A model generated the notes under the pieces. It searched no databases. It had not been told where the DNA came from and worked only from the letters and a program-made list of their open reading frames with translations. Source: Fibrobacterota bacterium (GTDB lineage: Bacteria > Fibrobacterota > Fibrobacteria > UBA5070). Taken from it: a DNA stretch of 64,000 nucleotides. Of this stretch, positions 9,565 through 17,774 are shown piece after piece (the first letter of the stretch is position 1; each line of letters begins with the position of its first letter). The stretch is from the NCBI GenBank assembly GCA_016715065.1, contig JADKBN010000002.1, positions 747,400-811,399 on the forward strand, written 5' to 3'. Made by a program: the position numbers and the translations under genes.

Positions 9565-11859
9565 ATGGAACTTCCGATCCCGAACATCGATTCTGCCGCC
9601 CATCCCGGACTGGTCCAGATCGGCAACTGTCCGGTGACCGGACGACCCTACTGGACAAGGCCGGAATGGAACGTCGACCATCCTCACTACACGAACACCC
9701 TTGCCGTGCTTGGCCCGGGACTGGTGGTCGCCTGGACCCGCGGATTCATTCGGGGCGAGGATACGCAGGCGTACATCGATCGTCTTGAGCGGCTCCTGGC
9801 GGAATTCCTCCCTCCAGGACAAAAATTGTCTCTGATCGAGGATTGGTCGCGGTTTCGAGGGGCGGACACCCGAGCCCGGCGGCTGTATGTCGCCTACCAT
9901 GTCGGTCACCGCGATCGATTCGGCGGGATTTCGTATTTCGGGCTGAATGCGTTGACCCGACTGTTCATTTCCCTGGGAAGCATGATCAACGCTGTCCCGT
10001 TCCCCGTCGCGATCAGTCGGGAGTATCCGGGCGCGTTGGCCAATTCCCTGGGGATGCTGGGATTGGAAGTTCCGGTGGACCTGTTGGTGGAAGCTCCCGA
10101 TCCACTGCCCAAGGCCTTTCCCATTCCGGACATCCTGCTGCGCAGCCATGCCCGGCGACTGGTGGAGATTTTCGGCAGACTTCCCTGGGACCGATCCGAG
10201 GAAACCCAGAATCCGTTGTCTCCCAGCGACCCGTTTTTCGACCTGGTCGAAGGCTGGATCGCCATCAAAGTGGACATCGAGGGTGTCCATGCCCGCAACA
10301 TCGGATTGGAGCGCAGCTTCCGCGCCATCCTGGAGACCGCACGGGAGGGCATGTGGATCGCCCGAGCCGATGGTAACACCGTCTGGGCCAACGGCGCGAT
10401 GGCGGGACTGTTGGGCACTCCCCCGGAGGCCATGATCAAGCACCGGCTGGATCGGGCGCTTCCCGACACCCTGCTGCGCACGGCGGCGGTCGGCAACGTC
10501 GCGGCCGAAGAGCATCCACTGACCCGCCCCGACGGAACCCAACAGTGGGTCTTGGTTTCGGCCGGCCCGGTTCCCACCGCTTTGGAGGGTGGTGGTGGCG
10601 TCTACGCCATTTGCACGGACATTTCCGCGCGCCGTCGCGCGGAAGCCGAGGTGAGACGGCTGAACGAAGCCTTGGAAAAACGGGTGGAGGAACGCACCCG
10701 CGAGTTGGCGGCTTCCAACGATCGCCTGGCCACGGCGCTGCGTTCCCGGGAAGAATTCCTCGCGGCGATGAGCCACGAATTGCGCACGCCGCTGGCCACG
10801 ATGCTCAACGTTTCCGAGTCGCTGCGTTGCGGGGTGCACGGACCTCTGGACGATCACCAGGACCAGCGCCTGGCCTTGCTCGAGCGCAACGGGCGGCATC
10901 TCCAGTCCTTGATCGACGACATCCTCGATCTCTCGCGCAGCCTCGCGGGAAGCTTCACACTCCACACCGAGACTGCCGATGTCTGCGAATTGGCCCGGCA
11001 GTGCGCGAGCTCGATCTGGGACATGGCCCGCAGTCGGGGGATCGCTGTGATCCAGGAAATCCCCCAGCGGCCGATGGTCTCCGTGGTGGATCCGTTGCGC
11101 ATCCGACAAATTTTGCTGAACCTCCTCTCCAACGCCTGCAAGTTCTCGCCGGAAGGTTCGAAGATCGGGATTCGCCTTCAGGGCGATGCCGTGCGGCAAC
11201 GCTTGGAGATCGAAATCTGGGACGAAGGGCCTGGAATCGACGGGGATGCCCAGACCAAACTCTTCCAGCCGTTTGTCCAACTCGACAACCGGCTTTCGCG
11301 TGTGCACGGGGGCGCGGGACTGGGCTTGGCCCTATCCCGGAAACTGGCCGAAGCCCACCACGGCAGCATCGTGCTCCAAAGCGAGCCCGGAAAGGGATCC
11401 GTGTTTCGAGTGGTGTTGCCCTGGGAGGGAAGCGAGAGCGCCTGCGATTTCCAACAGTTCGTGACGGCTCGCCCGAAATCGCCCAAGCGCGATGCCACCA
11501 TCCTCCTGGTGGAAGACAACACGGACCTGCGGGAAACCGTGGAGGATTTCCTCACCGCCGTGGGTTGGAGGGTGGCCACCGCCTGCTGCGGTGCCGATGG
11601 AGTCCAAGCTTTCTCCACTCGAGTGTTCGATGCGGTCCTGATGGACATCCAGATGCCGGGCATGGACGGCCTGGAAGCGACCCAAAGGATCCGCGCCCTC
11701 CCGCGCGGATCGCAGGCAAAAATTGTCGCCATGTCGGGGCTGGCTTTTCCCGAAGACAAACAACGCGCGTTGGCGGCGGGAGCCGACATGCATCTGTCCA
11801 AACCGGTGCATCTCACCAGCCTGCACGAAATCCTGCTGAAGCTCACCGAATCGGTCTGA
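9565..11859 (+). CDS. Cytoplasmic hybrid sensor histidine kinase (N-terminal unknown domain, PAS, HisKA, HATPase, REC)
   Basis: 764 residues with no transmembrane segment, so it is probably a soluble sensor. About 240 N-terminal residues form a domain I do not recognise. A PAS domain follows (about 250-360), then a coiled coil rich in Arg/Glu (about 360-398), the H-box MSHELRTPL (His404), N-box LLNLLSNACKF, G-boxes DEGPGIDG and GAGLGLALSR, and a C-terminal receiver with VLMDIQMPGMDG (Asp near 694). GGAGGG six bases upstream supports ATG 9565. No separate regulator lies next to it. A bacteriohemerythrin gene converges 5 bp downstream. Confidence 0.88.
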   Translation: MELPIPNIDSAAHPGLVQIGNCPVTGRPYWTRPEWNVDHPHYTNTLAVLGPGLVVAWTRGFIRGEDTQAYIDRLERLLAEFLPPGQKLSLIEDWSRFRGADTRARRLYVAYHVGHRDRFGGISYFGLNALTRLFISLGSMINAVPFPVAISREYPGALANSLGMLGLEVPVDLLVEAPDPLPKAFPIPDILLRSHARRLVEIFGRLPWDRSEETQNPLSPSDPFFDLVEGWIAIKVDIEGVHARNIGLERSFRAILETAREGMWIARADGNTVWANGAMAGLLGTPPEAMIKHRLDRALPDTLLRTAAVGNVAAEEHPLTRPDGTQQWVLVSAGPVPTALEGGGGVYAICTDISARRRAEAEVRRLNEALEKRVEERTRELAASNDRLATALRSREEFLAAMSHELRTPLATMLNVSESLRCGVHGPLDDHQDQRLALLERNGRHLQSLIDDILDLSRSLAGSFTLHTETADVCELARQCASSIWDMARSRGIAVIQEIPQRPMVSVVDPLRIRQILLNLLSNACKFSPEGSKIGIRLQGDAVRQRLEIEIWDEGPGIDGDAQTKLFQPFVQLDNRLSRVHGGAGLGLALSRKLAEAHHGSIVLQSEPGKGSVFRVVLPWEGSESACDFQQFVTARPKSPKRDATILLVEDNTDLRETVEDFLTAVGWRVATACCGADGVQAFSTRVFDAVLMDIQMPGMDGLEATQRIRALPRGSQAKIVAMSGLAFPEDKQRALAAGADMHLSKPVHLTSLHEILLKLTESV

Positions 11860-11863
11860 CCCT

Positions 11864-12262
11864 TCAGGTCGCCGGGCGCTTTTCCAGGACGAATTTGCGG
11901 ATGGCCATGTCGCACACGAGGATGTGTTCTCCGATCCACTGGAGCACGAACCGCTTGAAGGCGAGGTCCGCGTCGGCGGACCCCAAGGGCTCCTGCGTGA
12001 ACTTCCCGAGTTCCTCGATCAACTGATCGTGGTGGACGAGATGCTCCAATCGCGCAGGGTACCCGACCGCCAGCATGTATTTCTCTTCGGAGGCGAAGTG
12101 TTCCCGGGCGTAGCGGAACAGCCGCATGAGGCAAGTGCGCGCTTTGGCACGGTCGCCGTCTTCGGGGAGCTCGTTGATGATCTTGAAGAGTTCCCGGTGC
12201 TGGGCATCGAGAAGCGGTTCGCCGATCGAGAACGTCTCGTTCCAATCCAAGCGGATGTCCAT
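11864..12262 (-). CDS. Bacteriohemerythrin
   Basis: 132 residues from the chosen start. All non-haem di-iron ligand motifs are present in order: DAQHRELF, HFASEEKYM, HLVHHDQL and HILVCDMAI. Such proteins bind O2 reversibly at a di-iron site inside a four-helix bundle and act in oxygen sensing or storage. Start MDIRLDWNETFSIG is preferred because it matches the family; an upstream ATG at 12301 would add 13 residues. It is transcribed away from the suf operon, so the two share the 187-bp promoter region. A link to oxygen stress on Fe-S assembly is possible but only inferred. Confidence 0.9.
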   Translation of the reverse strand: MDIRLDWNETFSIGEPLLDAQHRELFKIINELPEDGDRAKARTCLMRLFRYAREHFASEEKYMLAVGYPARLEHLVHHDQLIEELGKFTQEPLGSADADLAFKRFVLQWIGEHILVCDMAIRKFVLEKRPAT

Positions 12263-12449
12263 GGCCAAGAAGTCCCTTCGTGTCGTTGTGGCTGGTGGCA
12301 TTTTGGCATTTCTGGTCGTGGATTACAAGGAAACAGAGGGTGGCTGGGTGGAAACAGAACCTTTTTAGTGCTATTTTCAAGTGGTACCGTTTTGGGCGCC
12401 GCGGAGGATTCCCTTCCGCCAGCCGCCCGCGGTCGGGGGCGTGGACCAG

Positions 12450-13211
12450 ATGAGCGGTGAAATCCTTCTGGAGATCAAAGGGCTGAGAGCCAAGGCAGGC
12501 GAGACGGAAATCCTGAAAGGACTCGATCTCGTGGTGCGCCGGGGCGAAATCCACGCCATCATGGGCCCCAATGGGTCCGGGAAAAGCACACTCTCGCAGG
12601 TGATCGCCGGCCACCCCGGGTACGAGATCACGGGTGGGTCCGTGGTCTACAAGGGTCAGGACCTGCTGGCCATGGCGCCGGAAATCCGCTCGCGCGAAGG
12701 GGTGTTCATCGCCTACCAGTACCCGGTGGAAATTCCGGGCGTGGCCAACAACTACTTCCTGCGCGCGGCCCTGAACGAACATCGCAAGTACAAGGGTCTG
12801 GCCGAGCTGGATGGTGGCGCCTTCCTGAAACTCCTGCGCGAGCGGATGAAGGCCGTCCACATGGATCCCACCCTGGTGGGGCGTTCCCTGAACGAAGGTT
12901 TTTCGGGCGGCCAGAAAAAACGCAACGAGGTTTTGCAGATGCTCCTGTTGGAGCCTGAGCTCGCCTTCTTGGATGAAACCGACTCGGGATTGGACATCGA
13001 CGCCCTGCGCGATTGCGCCGAAGGAGTCAATTCCTTGAAGTCCGCCGAGCGTGGATTCGTGGTGGTCACCCACTACCAGCGCCTGCTGGACCACATCGTG
13101 CCGGACCACGTCCATGTGCTGTCCAAGGGTAAGATCATCCACTCCGGCGGCAAGGAGCTGGCCCTGGAGCTCGAGGAGAAGGGCTACGAATGGCTGACGG
13201 GCACTCCATGA
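12450..13211 (+). CDS. sufC: SufC, Fe-S cluster assembly ATPase
   Basis: 253 residues. ABC-type ATPase of the SUF system that drives the SufB-SufC-SufD scaffold. Walker A is MGPNGSGKST; the signature FSGGQKKRNEVLQ and the Walker B segment LDETDSGLDIDALR are diagnostic of SufC rather than transporter ATPases. ATG 12450 gives the normal SufC N-terminus (ILLEIKGLRA); earlier ATG 12381 adds a poorly conserved segment. It is first in the operon and overlaps sufD by 4 bp (ATGA). Unusually, sufB does not precede it. Confidence 0.95.
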   Translation: MSGEILLEIKGLRAKAGETEILKGLDLVVRRGEIHAIMGPNGSGKSTLSQVIAGHPGYEITGGSVVYKGQDLLAMAPEIRSREGVFIAYQYPVEIPGVANNYFLRAALNEHRKYKGLAELDGGAFLKLLRERMKAVHMDPTLVGRSLNEGFSGGQKKRNEVLQMLLLEPELAFLDETDSGLDIDALRDCAEGVNSLKSAERGFVVVTHYQRLLDHIVPDHVHVLSKGKIIHSGGKELALELEEKGYEWLTGTP

Positions 13212-14353
13212 GCAGCCCGGAAACCCTCGTGCCGGTGGCGGGATCGGAGGAGTGGAAATACCTCGATCCTGCGCGATTCCTCCAGGACCAAGGCCCTTCC
13301 GAGGAGCGCATCGCCGTCCTGGAAGAAGGGTTGGTCCTCCACAACGCCCAGAGCGTGCTCGTGTTCGAATCCGGCAGCTTCCGTGCCGATCTTTCCCGGG
13401 TGGGGGAGGGCATCGACGTGCGTGCGATCTCCGCCATACCGGAAGACGAAATCCGTCAGATCCGCCCCGGTCGTTTCGATCCTGCCGGGCCGTCGCTGCA
13501 TGCGACGGTGCTGGCCCAGGCGGAGGACGGCGCGTTCGTTTCCGTTGGCCGCGACTCCAAGGCGGGCCTGGTTCAGATCCTGGAAATCGGCTCCGGGCCA
13601 AGCTGGTCCCGGCATGTGGTGGATGTCTCGGCGGGCGCCAGCGCCGAGATCGTCCGCATGTGCGTGACCTCCGCCAAATCCGCATCCGTGGACCGATCCG
13701 TGCTGGAATGCCGGCTCGGCCAGGGCGCCTCGCTGGAACACACCCTGGTGGTGGACGGCAACGCGCAATCCGCGAGTTGGACAGGAACCGTCGCGCGCCT
13801 GGAGCGCGACGCGAAATTCACCTCCAGACAATTTTTGTTCGGATCTTCCGTTTCCCGCGCAGAAACCCACGTGGAGCTGCAGGGCGCGGGCGCCGAGGCG
13901 GATCTGACCGGGCTGTGCGCCCAGATCGGCGAAGAAATCGCCGATGTGCTCACGGTGGTCCGCCACGGGGCTCCCCACACCGTCTCGCGTCAGGTCTTCC
14001 AGGCCTTGGCCGGGGGGAGGTCCTCCGCGAGCTTCCTGGGGGTGGTGCAGGTGGACCGGCTGGCCCAGAAGACCTCGGCCCGCCAATCCAGCCGCAACCT
14101 GCTGTTGTCCCGCGAGGCGAGCGTCAATTCCCGTCCGCAGTTGGAAATCTGGGCCGACGACGTGAAATGTTCGCACGGATCCACCACCGGCCGTCTGGAC
14201 GAAAAAGCCTTGTTCTTCTTGCGCTCGCGCGGACTCTCCCTGGAATCCGCCCGCAAGCTGCTGGTGCGCGCCTTCGCCTCCGAGCTGGTGGAGCTGGTTG
14301 CACGCGAAGATCTGCGGGCGTTGTTGGAGCGGCGCTTGGAGACCGTGTTGTGA
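13208..14353 (+). CDS. sufD: SufD, Fe-S cluster assembly scaffold protein
   Basis: 381 residues. The C-terminal beta-helix and helical region carries the SufB/SufD signature DVKCSHGSTTGRLDEKALFFL followed by SRGL and helices ending in a charged tail. The rather variable N-terminal half fits SufD better than SufB. SufD pairs with SufB and SufC to build Fe-S clusters and is linked to iron entry. Start ATG 13208 overlaps the sufC stop (ATGA), typical of translational coupling; ATG 13190 would add six residues. It overlaps sufS by 4 bp. Confidence 0.9.
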   Translation: MSSPETLVPVAGSEEWKYLDPARFLQDQGPSEERIAVLEEGLVLHNAQSVLVFESGSFRADLSRVGEGIDVRAISAIPEDEIRQIRPGRFDPAGPSLHATVLAQAEDGAFVSVGRDSKAGLVQILEIGSGPSWSRHVVDVSAGASAEIVRMCVTSAKSASVDRSVLECRLGQGASLEHTLVVDGNAQSASWTGTVARLERDAKFTSRQFLFGSSVSRAETHVELQGAGAEADLTGLCAQIGEEIADVLTVVRHGAPHTVSRQVFQALAGGRSSASFLGVVQVDRLAQKTSARQSSRNLLLSREASVNSRPQLEIWADDVKCSHGSTTGRLDEKALFFLRSRGLSLESARKLLVRAFASELVELVAREDLRALLERRLETVL

Positions 14354-15585
14354 GCGTGTTCTCCCCCGAGGAGATCGCCGCGATCCGCGGCAGGTTCCCG
14401 ATCCTTTCCCGGGTCGTGAACGACAAGCCCTTGGCCTACCTGGACAGCGCGGCTTCCTCGCAGGTGCCGGAACAGGTGATCGAGGCCATGGCGACCTTCC
14501 AGCGGACCACCCGCGCCAACGTCCATCGAGGCGTTCACCGGCTTTCCCAGGAAGCCACCGAGGTCCACGAGGGCCTGCGCGACCGCATCCAGCGCCTGCT
14601 GGGCGCCTCGCGCCGCGAGGAGGTCATCTTCGTGCGCGGGACCACCGAGGCGATCAACCTGGTGGCCTGGACCTTCGGCAGACAAAAATTGAATGCGCTC
14701 GACGTGGTGTTGGCTGGAGAGCTCGAGCACCACGCCAACCTCGTGCCCTGGCAGATCGTCGCCGCCGAGCGCGGCGCCCGCGTGGAGAAGATCCCCGCGC
14801 TGGACGATGGCACCTTGGACTTCGAGGCCTACGAGCGGTTGCTGGACTCCCTTCCGGTGAAGATCGTGGCCATCCAGCACGTTTCCAACGCGTTGGGAAC
14901 CATCCACCCTGTGGAACGCTTCGTGCAGGCGGCCAAGCGGCGCGGCGTGGCGACCCTCGTGGACGGGGCGCAGTCGGTGCCCCACATGCGCCTGGACGTG
15001 CAGGCCCTGGGTTGCGACTTTCTCGCCTTTTCCGCCCACAAGATGTACGGGCCCACCGGTTTGGGGTTCCTGTACGGACGCTACGAGCTGCTGGAATCCA
15101 TGCCCCCCTGGCAGGGCGGCGGCGACATGATCGACAAGGTGTCGTTTTCCGGCACCACCTTCCACGAGCCCCCTTGGCGCTTCGAGGCGGGAACCCCGCA
15201 CTACGTGGCTCCCTCCGGCATGAACGCCGCCTTGGATTTTGTGGAGGAGATCGGGATGGAGCGCATTGCCGCGCGCGAGCATGAACTGCTCGAATACGCC
15301 CAGACACGGCTTCGCGAGATCGAGGGGCTGCGCATCCTCGGGTCGGCGCCGCACAAGGCGGGTGTGGTATCGTTCGTGCTGGAGGGCGTCCACCACTACG
15401 ACGCGGGGCTGTTCCTGGACCAGATGGGCATCGCGGTGCGCACCGGGCACCATTGCGCCCAGCCGGCCATGGAGCGCTACGGCGTGACTGGCACCATCCG
15501 AGCGTCGTTCGCCGTGTTCAACACCGAATCCGAGATCGACCGGCTGGTCGCCGGGGTGATCCGCTTGCAGAAAGTCTTCCAATGA
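14350..15585 (+). CDS. sufS: SufS, cysteine desulfurase (group II)
   Basis: 411 residues. PLP enzyme that removes sulfur from cysteine for Fe-S assembly. It shows the PLP lysine in FSAHKMYGPTGLGFLYG and the active-site cysteine in the short group II loop RTGHHCAQPAMERYG. The GTG start at 14350 overlaps the sufD stop (GTGA) and gives VSVFSPEEIAAIRGRFPIL, the usual N-terminus. It overlaps the next gene, sufE, whose product accepts the persulfide. Confidence 0.94.
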   Translation: MSVFSPEEIAAIRGRFPILSRVVNDKPLAYLDSAASSQVPEQVIEAMATFQRTTRANVHRGVHRLSQEATEVHEGLRDRIQRLLGASRREEVIFVRGTTEAINLVAWTFGRQKLNALDVVLAGELEHHANLVPWQIVAAERGARVEKIPALDDGTLDFEAYERLLDSLPVKIVAIQHVSNALGTIHPVERFVQAAKRRGVATLVDGAQSVPHMRLDVQALGCDFLAFSAHKMYGPTGLGFLYGRYELLESMPPWQGGGDMIDKVSFSGTTFHEPPWRFEAGTPHYVAPSGMNAALDFVEEIGMERIAAREHELLEYAQTRLREIEGLRILGSAPHKAGVVSFVLEGVHHYDAGLFLDQMGIAVRTGHHCAQPAMERYGVTGTIRASFAVFNTESEIDRLVAGVIRLQKVFQ

Positions 15586-16025
15586 TCACTCCTGACACCA
15601 TCGCCGAGCGCGAGACGGAAATTGTCGAAGAGTTCGCCATGTTCGACGAGTGGCTGGACAAGTACGAGCACATCATCGAGCTGGGCAAAGGGCTGGCCGT
15701 GCTGGCCCCCGAGTTGCACGCCGACGAATGGAAGGTCAAGGGCTGCCAGAGCCAAGTCTGGTTGCATCCCGTGCGCGAAGGCGATGCCCTCGTGTTCCAG
15801 GCCGATTCGGACGCGGCCATCACCAAGGGGCTTGTCGCCCTGATGGTGCGGGTCCTTTCCGGCCAGCCCGCCCGCGCCATCGCGCAGGCTCCTTTGGCGT
15901 TCCTGGATCGCATCGGGTTGCACGAGCATCTCTCGCCCACCCGTTCCAACGGATTGGCCAGCATGGTCAAGCAGATGAAGCTCTACGCGGGCGCGATCGC
16001 CGCCCAGGAGGCCTCACATGGATGA
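15582..16025 (+). CDS. sufE: SufE, sulfur acceptor for SufS
   Basis: 147 residues. SufE takes the persulfide from SufS and delivers it to the scaffold. The acceptor cysteine lies in VKGCQSQVWLHP, the SufE signature. ATG 15582 overlaps the sufS stop (ATGA). The size is normal for SufE. Confidence 0.93.
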   Translation: MITPDTIAERETEIVEEFAMFDEWLDKYEHIIELGKGLAVLAPELHADEWKVKGCQSQVWLHPVREGDALVFQADSDAAITKGLVALMVRVLSGQPARAIAQAPLAFLDRIGLHEHLSPTRSNGLASMVKQMKLYAGAIAAQEASHG

Positions 16026-16338
16026 AGATGCCGAACGGGAAGCGCTGTACCAAAAAGCCGTGGATGCGATGCGGTCCGTGAAGGACCCTGAAATCCCGGT
16101 CAACATCTACGACCTCGGCCTGATCTACGAGATCGACGTGCAGCCCTTCGGAGTGGTGGGCGTTCGCATGACCCTCACGGCTCCCGCCTGCCCGGTGGCC
16201 GACTCGATTGTGGCCGAAGTCCAGGACAAGCTCAACGCCATTCCGGAAGTCTCCGGCGCCTACGTGGAACTGGTCTGGGAGCCCGCCTGGACCAAGGAGC
16301 GCATGTCCGAAGAGGCACGGTTGGAGCTGAATCTCTGA
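16018..16338 (+). CDS. sufT: SufT / MIP18-family (DUF59) Fe-S assembly protein
   Basis: 106 residues. DUF59/MIP18 fold: the motif SVKDPEIPVNIYDLGLIYEI and the cysteine-containing LTAPACPVADSI are characteristic. SufT-type proteins help mature Fe-S proteins under high demand. It is last in the suf operon and overlaps sufE by 8 bp; it lacks the N-terminal extension of longer SufT forms. Confidence 0.88.
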   Translation: MDEDAEREALYQKAVDAMRSVKDPEIPVNIYDLGLIYEIDVQPFGVVGVRMTLTAPACPVADSIVAEVQDKLNAIPEVSGAYVELVWEPAWTKERMSEEARLELNL

Positions 16339-16375
16339 GGCGAGTAGACCGCGGGCTTGTTTGCGAGGCTACGCA

Positions 16376-17734
16376 TCAAAGGCCAGGTTCGCTCGCCTCG
16401 TGTTTCACTCGCTCGGAACGACGGAGCTTGGTCAGGTAGTCAAGCCGGACGGTCAACAAACCGAATCCACAGCTGTAAGGGCTGATCGGCGAGTAAGTGA
16501 CATCGAGTCCGGGCAGATTCCAGATGTAATCGCGATCCTCGTCGACCACGGCTCCGGTCTGCTGATTGACACACCGAGTGGTCTCCTTGGCACGGCGGAA
16601 GTTGCTGCCATATTTTGCGATCAACTGCTTTTCCACCTTGGCGGAAAAGTCGCCGTTGGGTGAAACGCTCAGGCCGAGGACCATTCCGTCCTTCACCTCA
16701 AGGCGAGCAATGCACAAGCCCTTGAGTTGGAGCCAATCGGGGCAACTGCTGTTGGCGATTTTGACGGCGACGACCGGGACTGGGGATATTGGCTCGCCGC
16801 GCGCGAGCTGCACCGCCTCGAGCATGCCCAGGCTCGACCTGGCGATCGGGTCACCTAGGCAGGTTTGTGCCGAGCCCTGGAACTCTCCCTGGAAGGTGCC
16901 GAGTGGATCCTTCAACATGGCCATGGCCAAGTCGAAACCGGCCGAATTGTTGGACCCGGTCCCACCGTCGCACTGCGGCAAGTTGAGTGGTTCGCCGATC
17001 TCGATCCCCAGCACCCTGCGATCGACTCCGTCCACTTTGTCGGCTTGGATCCTTCTTTCCATGTCTTCCAATTTCAACCGTTTCGCCTCGCGTTCGCGGC
17101 GTTCCGCCTGATAGACATCATCTGCGGCCTTCGCCTCCTGGAAGCCTTGGGTCCATGTGTAGGCTTGGACGGCCTTGGCGGGGAGAACATCCGAGAGCAC
17201 CTCGACATGGTATGCCATCCCTCGATTGAAGGCGCTCTGGATCTCGGCCTCATCCAAATCCGTGCGTCCACCGAAGTATTGGTTTTGCATGGACATCACG
17301 GTATCGGCCACTCCGAACATGACTCGATCGGTTGTAAAGCCGCAACGGAAGCTGATGTACTCGGCCAAGATCCTACGCGCGATCCGATCGCGGAACACGG
17401 ACTGTTCGGGATCCGCGACGCGCGTCCTTTCCTTGATTTCGGCAACGGAAGGAAGCTCCAGCATCCATGGCTCGACCGGAGGCTTGGAGGGTTGGGCAAC
17501 TTGGCGCACGACCTGGATTTGTTGAACCGGTTGTGCGACAACGGCATTGGTCCTTTTCGCGGGCGCCATCCGTCTGGTCGTAGTCTTTCGAGTGGCGACT
17601 TGTTCCGGTTCCGAGCTGGAACGGTAGACCTTGTCGCCGATCCTCATCTCGTGCTGATAGTGGATCAAACCGCAACCACTCAGGAAGAAGGTTCCGAGCA
17701 TCGCAAGAGACGACAAAATCTGGCGACGAATCAT
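16376..17734 (-). CDS. Predicted lipoprotein of unknown function
   Basis: 452 residues. A lipoprotein signal with lipobox LSGC places the mature N-terminal Cys near residue 21. After it comes a basic, Gln/Pro-rich, disordered stretch (about 40-90), then a domain I do not recognise, including a highly charged helix near 200-240 (QAERREREAKRLKLEDMERR) and several cysteines in the C-terminal third. AGGGAG seven bases upstream supports the start. It lies 40 bp downstream of the GLUG-repeat protein on the same strand, so both may act together at the cell surface; that link is inference. Confidence 0.75.
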   Translation of the reverse strand: MIRRQILSSLAMLGTFFLSGCGLIHYQHEMRIGDKVYRSSSEPEQVATRKTTTRRMAPAKRTNAVVAQPVQQIQVVRQVAQPSKPPVEPWMLELPSVAEIKERTRVADPEQSVFRDRIARRILAEYISFRCGFTTDRVMFGVADTVMSMQNQYFGGRTDLDEAEIQSAFNRGMAYHVEVLSDVLPAKAVQAYTWTQGFQEAKAADDVYQAERREREAKRLKLEDMERRIQADKVDGVDRRVLGIEIGEPLNLPQCDGGTGSNNSAGFDLAMAMLKDPLGTFQGEFQGSAQTCLGDPIARSSLGMLEAVQLARGEPISPVPVVAVKIANSSCPDWLQLKGLCIARLEVKDGMVLGLSVSPNGDFSAKVEKQLIAKYGSNFRRAKETTRCVNQQTGAVVDEDRDYIWNLPGLDVTYSPISPYSCGFGLLTVRLDYLTKLRRSERVKHEASEPGL

Positions 17735-17774
17735 TCTATCTCACTCCCTGCAAATCTCGAATGCAATGGTTTTT

